A stretch of DNA of 64,000 nucleotides from Geodermatophilus normandii (GTDB lineage: Bacteria; Actinomycetota; Actinomycetes; Mycobacteriales; Geodermatophilaceae): the NCBI RefSeq assembly GCF_003182485.1, contig NZ_QGTX01000001.1, positions 2,004,001 to 2,068,000 on the forward strand. Reading direction: 5' to 3'. The stretch's first letter is position 1. Every line of letters begins with the position of its first letter. The position numbers were made by a program, and so were the translations under genes. The notes under the pieces were generated by a model, which had not been told where the DNA came from, made no database searches, and saw only the letters and a program-made list of their open reading frames with translations. This document shows, in pieces, positions 36,459 to 44,244 of the stretch.

Positions 36459-37937
36459 GTGCAGCGAACGCGGATCGACGGCGTCCCGGTCTTCAGCGCC
36501 GGCGGGCGGGAGCGGACGACGGCCGCGCTGGTCTTCGGCGTGGGCCTGCGCGACGAGACGTTCGCGACCATCGAGGTCACGCACCTCGTCGAGCACCTGG
36601 CGATGGCCGCGCTGCCGCGCACGCACCTGCGCTGCAACGCCGTCACCGACGTCGACAGCACCGCCTTCTTCGCCACCGGCCGCCCGGCCGCCGTCGGCGC
36701 CTTCCTCGAGGGGGTCTGCCGGGCGCTGGCCGACCTGCCCACCGAGCGGATGGCCGCCGAGGTCGGCGTCCTGCAGGCCGAGGGCTGCAGCAGCGGCTCC
36801 TCCACGGTCAGCGCGCTGTGGGCGGCCCGCTACGGCCTGGCCGGGCCGGGGCTGACCGTCTCGGCGGGGCCGGGCGCCGAGTACCTGGACGAGGAGACCG
36901 TCCGGGCGCACGCGGCCCGCTGGTTCGTGCGCTCCAACGCCGCGCTGTGGTGTCACGGCCCGCTGCCGGAGGGGCTGCGGCTGCCCCTGCCCGACGGGCC
37001 GCGCCCGGTGCGCCGGCTGCCGGTGCCGCGCCCGCAGGACGGGCCGGTCTGGACGCACACCGACGCGCCCGGCGTCGGCCTGCTGCTGGCCGGCGACGTC
37101 CCCGCCGACGCCGCGCTGGCCCTCGGGGTCGACGTCGTGCAGGAGCGGCTGCGCGAGCGCGCCCGGCACGACCGCGGGCTGTCCTACGCGGTCGACTCCC
37201 TGACCCTCGACCTCGCCCCCGCCCGCCGCGAGGTGGCCGTCGTCGTCGACGCCCGGACCGGGCACGACGCCGAGGTGGCCGGGCTGCTCTGGGACGTCTT
37301 CGCCGAGCTGTGCTCCACCGGTCCGACGCCGGCGGAGGTCGCGCACGCCGTCGAGGGCCTCGAGGCCGAGCTCGACGACGAGGACGCCGTCGGCGCGGAG
37401 CTGGCCGACGCCGCGTACTGCGCGGCCACCGGGCTGCCGTTCCGCCCGGCCGCCGACACCCTCGCCGCCTGGCGCGCGGTCACGCCCGCGCAGGTCACCG
37501 CGGCGCTGCGCCGGGCCGAGCCGACCGCCGTCCTCGCCGTCCCCGACACCGCGCCGTGGGACGGGCCGGCCGGGGTCGCCCGCCGTCCGCTGTGCGGCAC
37601 CCGCCCGGAGCTGCCGGAGGGCACGCTGTTCCGCCCGCCTCTGGTGCGCCGGCTGCTGGACCCGTCGGCGCGGGTGGCGCTGCTCGTCTCCGCCGAGGGC
37701 CTCGCGCACGCCGACGCCGACGGCGACGTGCACGGCATCCCCTGGTCGCGGGTCGAGGCCGTGGTCCCCTCCGACGACGGCCGCGGGTTCTCGGTGGTCG
37801 GGCGCGACCTGTGCTGCGTGCGCGTGCACCCCGACCTGTACGGCCCCCGGGCGGTCGCGGCCGTGCTGGAGCGGGCACCGGCCGCCGCCCTCCTCCGCCG
37901 GCCCGCGAGCGGGGCGCCGGAGTACGCCGCCGTCTGA
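36459..37937 (+). CDS. M16-like (insulinase-type) peptidase homologue with extra C-terminal domain
   Basis: The 492-residue protein has an inverted zinc motif His-x-x-Glu-His in THLVEHLAM (His42, Glu45, His46), with candidate third ligands Glu101 or Glu108. A second half (about 185-370) resembles the M16 C-terminal domain, with RHDRGLSYAVDS matching the conserved Arg-Gly-Leu-x-Tyr element. After about residue 400 there is an added piece (ARVALLVSAEGLAHADADGD, then IPWSRVEAVV) that looks like a PH-like fold. No signal peptide is seen. GTG 36459 is 6 nt after a GACCAT box. It precedes the STAND regulator gene by 111 bp; a joint role is possible but unproven. Confidence 0.78.
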   Translation: MQRTRIDGVPVFSAGGRERTTAALVFGVGLRDETFATIEVTHLVEHLAMAALPRTHLRCNAVTDVDSTAFFATGRPAAVGAFLEGVCRALADLPTERMAAEVGVLQAEGCSSGSSTVSALWAARYGLAGPGLTVSAGPGAEYLDEETVRAHAARWFVRSNAALWCHGPLPEGLRLPLPDGPRPVRRLPVPRPQDGPVWTHTDAPGVGLLLAGDVPADAALALGVDVVQERLRERARHDRGLSYAVDSLTLDLAPARREVAVVVDARTGHDAEVAGLLWDVFAELCSTGPTPAEVAHAVEGLEAELDDEDAVGAELADAAYCAATGLPFRPAADTLAAWRAVTPAQVTAALRRAEPTAVLAVPDTAPWDGPAGVARRPLCGTRPELPEGTLFRPPLVRRLLDPSARVALLVSAEGLAHADADGDVHGIPWSRVEAVVPSDDGRGFSVVGRDLCCVRVHPDLYGPRAVAAVLERAPAAALLRRPASGAPEYAAV

Positions 37938-37976
37938 CGTCCTCACGGACGGGTACCGGACCGGTACGGCAGGACG
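37938..37976. promoter_or_regulatory. Nested inverted repeat upstream of the STAND regulator
   Basis: A perfect palindrome GTACCGG-A-CCGGTAC (37953-37967) is enclosed by CGTCCT/AGGACG arms directly after the M16-like stop. It could be a weak terminator or an operator for the next gene. Confidence 0.35.
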
Positions 37977-38036
37977 GCGCCGCGCGAGGCGTCCGCGCCC
38001 CGCGCCGCTGCCCCGGATCCCGGCCGGGACCCGCCC

Positions 38037-38042
38037 TACCGT
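38037..38042 (+). promoter_or_regulatory. Leaderless-type -10 box (TACCGT) for the STAND regulator
   Basis: TACCGT ends 6 nt before GTG 38049. Confidence 0.6.
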
Positions 38043-38048
38043 GACCCG

Positions 38049-41000
38049 GTGCGGATCGCGGTCATCGGACCGTTGGAGGTCCGGGGGGACGACGACGTGC
38101 CGGTGCCGGTGCCCGGCGCCAAGGAGCGGCTGCTGCTCGCCGTCCTGGCCGCCGGGGCGCCGGGGACCGTGTCCACCGACCGCATCGCCGACGTGCTCTG
38201 GGACGGCACCCCGCCGCCGACCGCCCGCAAGTCGCTGCAGGCGCACGTCGTCCGGCTGCGCAGCGCCCTGGAGCCGGGCCGCCCGCGGGGCTCCCCGGGG
38301 CGGTACGTCGCCCGCCGGGGGCCCGGCTACGCGCTGACCGTCGACCGGGCCGACCTCGACGCCCTGCACGCCGGTGACCTGGCCGCCCGCGGCCGGGCGC
38401 ACCTCCTCGCGGGCGCACCCGCCGAGGCGGTCACCGAGCTCTCGGCCGCCCTGGCGCTGTGGCGCGGGGACCCCTACGCCGACTGGCCCGACGCGGGGTT
38501 CGCCGAGGGGGAGCGGCGCCGGCTGGCCGAGGTCCGCACCGGGGCCCTGACCGGGCTGCACGAGGCGCGGCTGGCGCTCGGGCAGCACGCCCTGGTGCTG
38601 CCCGAGGTCGAGCGGCTGGTCACCGAGGAGCCGCTGCGCGAGGACTGGTGGCGACTGCTCGTGCTCGCCCTCTACCGGGCCGGACGGCAGGCCGACGCGC
38701 TCGCCGCCACCCGCCGGGTCCGGGCGCTGCTGGCCGAGGAGCTGGGCGCCGCGCCCGGACCCGCGCTGCGCGGCATCGAGGCGGCGGTCCTCGCCCAGGA
38801 CCCGGTCCTCGACCTCCCGGCGCCGCCACCGGCGGCACCGGACGGTCCGCCTCCCGGTGCCGCCCGCTGCCCCTACAAGGGCCTGGCCGCCTACCAGGCC
38901 GAGGACGCCCCGCTGTTCCGCGGCCGGGCGCGCCTGGTCGCCGGGCTGGTGGCCCGCCTCGTCGACGCGCCGCTGACCGTCGTGTCCGGTCCCAGCGGTG
39001 CCGGGAAGTCCTCGGCCGTCCGGGCCGGCCTCGTCCCCGCGCTCGGCGCCGGGGCACTGCCCGGCAGCTCGGCCTGGCGGCCCGTCGTCGTCACGCCCGG
39101 CCGCTGCCCCGTCGACGTCCTCGCCCCGCTCGCGGACGACGACGGGCCGGTGCTGCTGGTCGTCGACCAGGCGGAGGAGCTGTGGGCACCGGGCAGCGAC
39201 CCGGCCGAGCGCACCGCGTTCCTCGACGCGGTGCTGGGACTGCTCGACGACGGGGTGGCCGCCCGCTGCGTGCTCGTCCTGCGCGGGGACGCGGTCGGCC
39301 GGCTGACCGAGCACGCGGGGCTCACGGCCCGGCTCGACGGGCGGGTCGTGCTCGTCCCGGCGTTCACCGACGCGGAGCTGCGGGAGGTCGTGCGGGAACC
39401 GGCGACGGCCGTGGGACTGACCGTCGAGCCCTACCTGGTGGAGGCCGTCGTGGCCGACGTCCTGGGCCGGCCCTCGGCCCTCCCGCTGCTGTCCACCGCG
39501 CTCGTGGGCACCTGGGAGCGGCGCCGCGACGGGACGCTCACCCTGGCCGGGTACCTGGCCGCCGGGGGCGTCGCCGGAGCCCTCACCCGCACGGCCGAGG
39601 CGGCCTGGGCGCAGCTCGACGCCCGCGGGCAGGCGCTGGCCCGCCGCCTGCTGGTGCGCCTGGCCGACGTGGGCGACGGCGGGGCGCTGGTCCGGCGTCC
39701 CGTGCCGCGTGCCGAGTTCGACGACGGGGACCCCGCCCGGCGGGAGGTGGTCGAGGTCTTCGTCGCCCGGCGGCTGCTCTCCCTCGACGGCGACCGGCTC
39801 GAGGTGGCCCACGAGGCGCTGCTCACCGCCTGGCCGCGGCTGGCGACCTGGCTGGAGGAGGACGCGGCCGGGCGCGCGGTGCGCCGGCGTCTCGGTCCCA
39901 CCGCGCACGACTGGGACGCCGCCGGGCGCCCGGGCGACGAGCTGTACCGCGGTGCCCGGCTCACCGCCGCGCTGGACTGGGCCGACCGGCCCGACGCCGA
40001 CCCGACGCCGGTCGAGCGGGCCTTCCTCGAGGCCTCCCGCGCCGCCGCCGACGCGGAGCTCGCGACGGCACACCGCCGCGCCGACCGCGAGGCGGCGGCC
40101 CGGCGGCGGACCCGCGGGCTGGCCGTCGGTCTCGCCGCGGTGCTGCTCGTGGCGCTGGTGACGGCGGGGGTGGCGGTCCGGGCACAGCGCGGCGCCGAGG
40201 TGCGGGCGGAGGAGGCCCGTCGAGCAGCCCTGGTGGCCGACGCCAACCGGCTGGCGACGCTCTCGACCCAGGCCGGACGGCTGGACCTCTCGCTGCTCCT
40301 GGCCGCCCAGGCCGTCCGGCTGGCCGGGACCCCGGACACCGAGGACCGCTTGTTGACCTCACTCGTCGAGCGCCGCCGTGTCGAGCGCGTGCTGCACACC
40401 CAGGGCGGACCCGTCGACGGGGTGACGGGCGGGGCGGCGCTGCTGCTGCAGGGGTCCGAGTGGTCGTGGTGGTCGCCGGGTGACCCGGCGCCCCGGGTGG
40501 TCCGGCACGGCGGTGACGTCCGGGGCGCGGGTGTCGTAGCCGGCTCGCCGACGGAGGAGCTGGCCGCCGTCGCCGGAGTCGACGAGCTGGGCGCCTGGCT
40601 GCGCCTGGTGACCGCGGAGACGGACGAGCGGCTCCTCCCCGACGACGCCCTCGACGGTCTCCCGGTCGGGATGGCCTTCACCCCCGACGGCCGGCGCATC
40701 CGCGTCGTCGTGGTGCGGCCGGGACCGGACCCCGCCGGCGGGAGCCGCTGGGGCGTCGTGGAGGTCGACCGGGACGGTGGGTCGGCCAGCGACCTGGCGG
40801 TCGGGGGCCCCGTGCCGTCGGGGGCCGACCCCTTCGCCGCGCGCGTCAGCTCCGACGGTGCCGCGGTGGTCACCTGGGCCCCGGGGTCCGGCCCGGCCGG
40901 CGAGGTCACGTTCACCGACCTGGCCTCGGCGCGCCAGGTGCCGCTGCAGGTGCCGCGGCGGACGGCGGCGACCGCGGACTTCCGGGCGTTCCCCTCAGGA

Positions 41001-42491
41001 GCTGCGCAGCTGTGGGCCGACGGGGCGGTCACGCTCTACGACCGGGACGGCGCGGTCCGGCAGCAGGTCGACGCCCACCAGGGCGGGGTGTCCGACGTGC
41101 AGCTGTCCCCGGACGGCTCGTGGGCGGTGACCGTGGGTGGTGCGCCCGGCGCGCTCCTGTGGGGCGTGGACCCGGTCACCGGGCTGTGGACGCAGCGCGA
41201 GGCGCTGAGCGGGCACCCGGGGGCCGTGACGTGGGCACGGATCGCCCCGGACGGGGACCGGCTGTTCACCGCGGCGCCGGACGACACCGTGGTCGTCTGG
41301 GACGTCCGGCCCGACGGGGGGTTCGGGAGCGTGTTCCCCGCGATGGCGGGGTGGTGGGTGGCCGGCCGTCCGGAGGTGGTGGACCCCGGCCGGCTCGCCG
41401 TCGTCCCGGTGCGCCGGCAGTCGGTCACGGGCGGCGGCACGGTCCTCGAACCCCCGGTCGACACCCGCGAGGTCGCGGTGGCGTTCCTCGACCCGGCCAC
41501 GGGAGAGGTGCTCGAGGTCGTGCCCGTGGGGGAGCTGCCGGCCATGCCCGCCTACTCCTCCGTGGCCGGCCGGCCTCCCGTCCCCGTCTTCCCTCCCGTC
41601 TCCGTCGCCGTGAGCCCCGACCGGGGCCGTGTCGCCGTGACCAGCGGCCTGGCCGCCACCGTGGTCGACACGCGCACCCGGAGGCCGGGGAGCCCGATCC
41701 GGCTCCCGTGGAGGGGAGAGGTGGACGACGACGGGCGACCGCTGCCCGCCGCGGTGGTGTCCTGCGCCGAGTGGGCCCCCGACGGGTCGCACCTCTTCCT
41801 CTGCTCAGGAGCAGGCTGGGCCATCGAGGGCGGACCGGGACTCGCGGTCGTGGACGCCGCGACCGGCCGGGTCGAGAGCCGTCCGACGGGGATGAGCGAC
41901 GCACGCGTGTCGGCCGTCAGCGCCGACGGCCGCCTCCTCGCCGTGGGCAGCGGGAGCCGGGCCGTGGTCCGGATCCTGGACGCAGACACGTTCGAGCTCG
42001 TGGACATCACACGGCTCGACGGTCCCGGCCGGATCGAGGACCTGGCGTTCAGCCCGGACGGGGAGCGCCTCGTCGTGGTCGACAGCACCGGCGTCGTCCA
42101 GGTCCTGGACACCGGACGTGGCGAGCCCGCGGGGGATCCGGTGCGCGTCGGGGTTCCCGTGCTCCAGGCCGACTGGCTCCCCGACGGGCGGACGGTGGCG
42201 GTCTCGGCCCTGGACGGGTCGGTCACCCTGGTCGGTGCCGAGCGCGGGCTGCTGCGCGGACCACCCCTGCCCGTCTCGAGCGGGACGGCGGAGAGCTCCC
42301 TGCACCTCCTGACGGCCGGTGACGAGCTCCTCGCCCTCAGCGGGCAGGACCCGGGTCGGCGTTATCCCCTCCGGCCGGAGGACTGGCTCGCCGCCGTCTG
42401 CGGGATGGTCGGGCGTGACCTGACCCCGGCCGAGTGGGAGCAGTACCTGCCCGGCCGGGAGTGGCGGCCCACGTGCACCGACCTCCCCTGA
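38049..42491 (+). CDS. BTAD - nSTAND1 NTPase - membrane segment - WD40 regulator (AfsR-like)
   Basis: This 1480-residue protein has four parts. (1) Residues 1-95: OmpR-type winged helix of SARP/AfsR kind (IGPLEVRGDDDVPVPVPGAK, LWDGTPPPTARKSLQAHV). (2) About 98-255: BTAD helical repeats. (3) About 280-690: STAND NTPase introduced by CPYKGLAAYQAEDAPLF, with Walker A GPSGAGKSS at about 312-320 and Walker B LLVVDQAEELW. (4) One hydrophobic segment at about 690-710, then a region rich in Ala/Arg and a WD40-like propeller from about 780 (SPDGSWAVTVGG, FSPDGERLVVV). The DNA-binding part would be cytosolic and the propeller on the other side of the membrane if the segment spans it. The trigger and target are unknown; CGGTTGYGG repeats at 42941-42984 are a candidate site. 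Confidence 0.88.
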   Translation: MRIAVIGPLEVRGDDDVPVPVPGAKERLLLAVLAAGAPGTVSTDRIADVLWDGTPPPTARKSLQAHVVRLRSALEPGRPRGSPGRYVARRGPGYALTVDRADLDALHAGDLAARGRAHLLAGAPAEAVTELSAALALWRGDPYADWPDAGFAEGERRRLAEVRTGALTGLHEARLALGQHALVLPEVERLVTEEPLREDWWRLLVLALYRAGRQADALAATRRVRALLAEELGAAPGPALRGIEAAVLAQDPVLDLPAPPPAAPDGPPPGAARCPYKGLAAYQAEDAPLFRGRARLVAGLVARLVDAPLTVVSGPSGAGKSSAVRAGLVPALGAGALPGSSAWRPVVVTPGRCPVDVLAPLADDDGPVLLVVDQAEELWAPGSDPAERTAFLDAVLGLLDDGVAARCVLVLRGDAVGRLTEHAGLTARLDGRVVLVPAFTDAELREVVREPATAVGLTVEPYLVEAVVADVLGRPSALPLLSTALVGTWERRRDGTLTLAGYLAAGGVAGALTRTAEAAWAQLDARGQALARRLLVRLADVGDGGALVRRPVPRAEFDDGDPARREVVEVFVARRLLSLDGDRLEVAHEALLTAWPRLATWLEEDAAGRAVRRRLGPTAHDWDAAGRPGDELYRGARLTAALDWADRPDADPTPVERAFLEASRAAADAELATAHRRADREAAARRRTRGLAVGLAAVLLVALVTAGVAVRAQRGAEVRAEEARRAALVADANRLATLSTQAGRLDLSLLLAAQAVRLAGTPDTEDRLLTSLVERRRVERVLHTQGGPVDGVTGGAALLLQGSEWSWWSPGDPAPRVVRHGGDVRGAGVVAGSPTEELAAVAGVDELGAWLRLVTAETDERLLPDDALDGLPVGMAFTPDGRRIRVVVVRPGPDPAGGSRWGVVEVDRDGGSASDLAVGGPVPSGADPFAARVSSDGAAVVTWAPGSGPAGEVTFTDLASARQVPLQVPRRTAATADFRAFPSGAAQLWADGAVTLYDRDGAVRQQVDAHQGGVSDVQLSPDGSWAVTVGGAPGALLWGVDPVTGLWTQREALSGHPGAVTWARIAPDGDRLFTAAPDDTVVVWDVRPDGGFGSVFPAMAGWWVAGRPEVVDPGRLAVVPVRRQSVTGGGTVLEPPVDTREVAVAFLDPATGEVLEVVPVGELPAMPAYSSVAGRPPVPVFPPVSVAVSPDRGRVAVTSGLAATVVDTRTRRPGSPIRLPWRGEVDDDGRPLPAAVVSCAEWAPDGSHLFLCSGAGWAIEGGPGLAVVDAATGRVESRPTGMSDARVSAVSADGRLLAVGSGSRAVVRILDADTFELVDITRLDGPGRIEDLAFSPDGERLVVVDSTGVVQVLDTGRGEPAGDPVRVGVPVLQADWLPDGRTVAVSALDGSVTLVGAERGLLRGPPLPVSSGTAESSLHLLTAGDELLALSGQDPGRRYPLRPEDWLAAVCGMVGRDLTPAEWEQYLPGREWRPTCTDLP

Positions 42492-42633
42492 GCGGCGGAC
42501 CGCCACGGGACATCGGGCTGCGCGCCGCCCGGCCTGCGGGGACCGGGGCGGCGAGGTGCGGCAGCACCGCCCACGACGACGACCGGGCGAGGACGCCGGG
42601 GGCGAGGGCTCGGCGGCGCGCGGTCGTGGACAC
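42337..42633 (-). CDS. Doubtful small ORF downstream of the secreted protein gene
   Basis: A 98-codon frame starts at GTG 42633, 10 nt after the stop of the small secreted protein gene, behind GAGAGGAGA. Its first about 47 codons lie in intergenic DNA and have almost only G/C third bases. The rest overlaps the 3' end of the STAND gene and loses that bias. The protein is Arg/Pro/Ala-rich with no recognisable family. It may be a real small gene with a ragged end, or chance. Confidence 0.2.
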   Translation of the reverse strand: MSTTARRRALAPGVLARSSSWAVLPHLAAPVPAGRAARSPMSRGGPPLRGGRCTWAATPGRAGTAPTRPGSGHARPSRRRRRASPPAGGDNADPGPAR

Positions 42634-42643
42634 GGGTCTCCTC

Positions 42644-42880
42644 TCACCTGTCGGGATCGGTGCACGCGGGCTGCGACAGGAGGGACAGCTCGTAGGCGTC
42701 GGAGAACACGCGCTGGCCGCCGTGACCGAGACCCGGCCACTCGAGGACCCGGCGGTGGAGCTGGCTGCAGGACGGGGTGCGGTCGTCGCCGGCGGGCGGA
42801 TCGGCGACGGCCGCGGACGGGGCGAGGACGACGAGTCCCGCCGTCAGGGCGCAGAGGGCGGAACGGGTGCGGACGTTCAT
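42644..42880 (-). CDS. Small secreted protein of unknown function
   Basis: The 78-residue protein has a clear signal peptide (NVRTR, then a hydrophobic core ending SAAVADP), leaving a mature chain of about 52 residues with two cysteines (in PSCSQLHRRV and QPACTDPDR) that may form one disulfide. ATG 42880 has GGGAGG at a 7-nt spacing, which favours it over the upstream in-frame start at 42925. No family is recognised. It lies between the STAND regulator and the GCS2-type ligase, opposite to both. Confidence 0.7.
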   Translation of the reverse strand: MNVRTRSALCALTAGLVVLAPSAAVADPPAGDDRTPSCSQLHRRVLEWPGLGHGGQRVFSDAYELSLLSQPACTDPDR

Positions 42881-42940
42881 CGTGGGACCTCCCGGTGCGG
42901 TGCCGGGCTGCTCCCGGCGGGGCACCAGCGCACCCGGGGG

Positions 42941-42984
42941 CGGTTGCGGTGGGGGCCGCGACCGGTTGTGGCCCGGTTGCGGGA
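42941..42984 (+). promoter_or_regulatory. Three CGGTTGYGG direct repeats in 11-bp phase (candidate SARP/AfsR-type operator)
   Basis: The 9-mer CGGTTG[C/T]GG occurs at 42941, 42963 and 42974, so spacings are 22 and 11 bp. SARP and AfsR-type BTAD regulators are known to bind short direct repeats one helical turn apart. The array lies between the divergent small secreted protein gene and the GCS2-family gene, 450 bp after the BTAD-STAND gene. Confidence 0.5.
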
Positions 42985-43025
42985 GGACGGCGCCGCTCTG
43001 AGGGGTGCGGAGCGCGCGATCTCCC

Positions 43026-43031
43026 TATCCT
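43026..43031 (+). promoter_or_regulatory. Leaderless-type -10 box (TATCCT) for the GCS2-family ligase
   Basis: TATCCT ends 7 nt before GTG 43039. Confidence 0.6.
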
Positions 43032-43038
43032 CGACAGC

Positions 43039-44244
43039 GTGCAGATCCCGTTCGCCTCCTCGGAGCGCTCCAGCCTGGGTGTGGAGTGGGAGCTGCAACT
43101 CGTCGACCGGCAGACACGGGAGCTGACCGCCGGCGCGATCGAGATCCTCGAGGAGATCCGCCCCGACGGCGCCGAGGAGCACCCGAAGGCCAAGCACGAG
43201 CTCCTGCAGTCCACCGTCGAGGTCATCACCGGCGTGTGCACCACCGTCGAGGAGGCCACCGCCGACCTCGCGGGCACCGTCGCCGAGGTCGCCGCCGCCG
43301 CCGACCGTCACGGCCTCGGGCTGCTGTGCGCGGGCACCCACCCGTTCACCGACTGGCAGACCCAGCTGATCTCGCCCAAGGAGCGCTACCTGCAGCTGGT
43401 CGAGCGGATGCAGTGGCTGGCCCGGCGGCTGCAGATCTTCGGCGTCCACGTGCACGTCGGCGTCCGCTCGCCGGACAAGGCGATGCCGATCGTCAACGCG
43501 CTCACCCAGTACGTGCCGCACTTCCTGGCGCTGTCGGCGTCCTCGCCGTTCTGGGTCGGCTGCGACACCGGGCTGGCCTCCTCGCGCAGCAAGGTCTTCG
43601 AGGCCATGCCGACGGCGGGGCTGCCGACCCAGCTGCCCGACTGGGGCGGCTTCGAGACCTACATGGAGACGCTGATCTCCACGGGTTCCATCGAGAGCGT
43701 GCGCGAGGTGTGGTGGGACATCCGCCCGCACCCGGGCTTCGGCACCGTGGAGCTCCGGATCTGCGACGGCCTGCCCACCCTCGAGGAGATCGGCGTCGTG
43801 GCCGCCTTCTCGCAGTGCCTGGTCGAGCAGTTCGACACCCAGCTCGACCGCGGGTACACGCTGCCCACACCGCCGAGCTGGATCCTGCGGGAGAACAAGT
43901 GGCGGGCGGCCCGCTACGGCCTCGACGCCGACGTCGTCGTGGACGAGAAGGGCACCGTGCGGCCGGTGCGGCAGGCGCTGCTCGACCTCGCCGAGGACCT
44001 CACGCCGACGGCCAGGCGGCTGGGCTGCGAGGCGGAGCTCGCCGGGGTGGAGCGGGTGCTCGCCGTCGGCGCCTCCTACCAGCGGCAGCGGGCCGCGGCG
44101 CTGGAGTCCGGCGGGGACCTGCGCGCCGTCGTCGACTGCCTGCTGGCCGAGCTGCAGAACGGCCTGCCCACCTCCGGCCCGGCCGCCGGCCCTGACGGTC
44201 CCGTCCCCGGCCCGGCGGCGTGTGCCGGCGGGCACGCCGCATGA
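43039..44244 (+). CDS. GCS2-family carboxylate-amine ligase (YbdK-type glutamate-cysteine ligase)
   Basis: The 401-residue protein belongs to the GCS2 group: SSLGVEWELQLVD at the N-terminus, the HELLQSTVEVITG metal/ATP segment, GTHPFTDW, VHVHVGVRSPDKAM and ELRICDGLPTLEE. E. coli YbdK has only weak gamma-glutamylcysteine synthetase activity, so the true substrate is open. Actinobacteria use mycothiol and some need gamma-glutamylcysteine for ergothioneine; EgtA is a relative, but no egt genes are here. GTG 43039 is set by the TATCCT box. The stop overlaps the next ATG, giving a two-gene unit with an M20 amidohydrolase. Confidence 0.87.
   Translation: MQIPFASSERSSLGVEWELQLVDRQTRELTAGAIEILEEIRPDGAEEHPKAKHELLQSTVEVITGVCTTVEEATADLAGTVAEVAAAADRHGLGLLCAGTHPFTDWQTQLISPKERYLQLVERMQWLARRLQIFGVHVHVGVRSPDKAMPIVNALTQYVPHFLALSASSPFWVGCDTGLASSRSKVFEAMPTAGLPTQLPDWGGFETYMETLISTGSIESVREVWWDIRPHPGFGTVELRICDGLPTLEEIGVVAAFSQCLVEQFDTQLDRGYTLPTPPSWILRENKWRAARYGLDADVVVDEKGTVRPVRQALLDLAEDLTPTARRLGCEAELAGVERVLAVGASYQRQRAAALESGGDLRAVVDCLLAELQNGLPTSGPAAGPDGPVPGPAACAGGHAA

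Noticed and set aside
33909-40073. A 2054-codon open frame on the minus strand
   Set aside because: Only its 3' 545 codons (the phosphohexomutase) are coding. The rest is an antisense shadow across punA, the M16-like gene and the STAND gene, caused by high GC content.
38049-42491. Avs-type antiphage STAND defence gene
   Set aside because: The STAND domain is fused to a BTAD DNA-binding regulator and a membrane segment, with no nuclease or other effector. A transcription regulator is the simpler reading.
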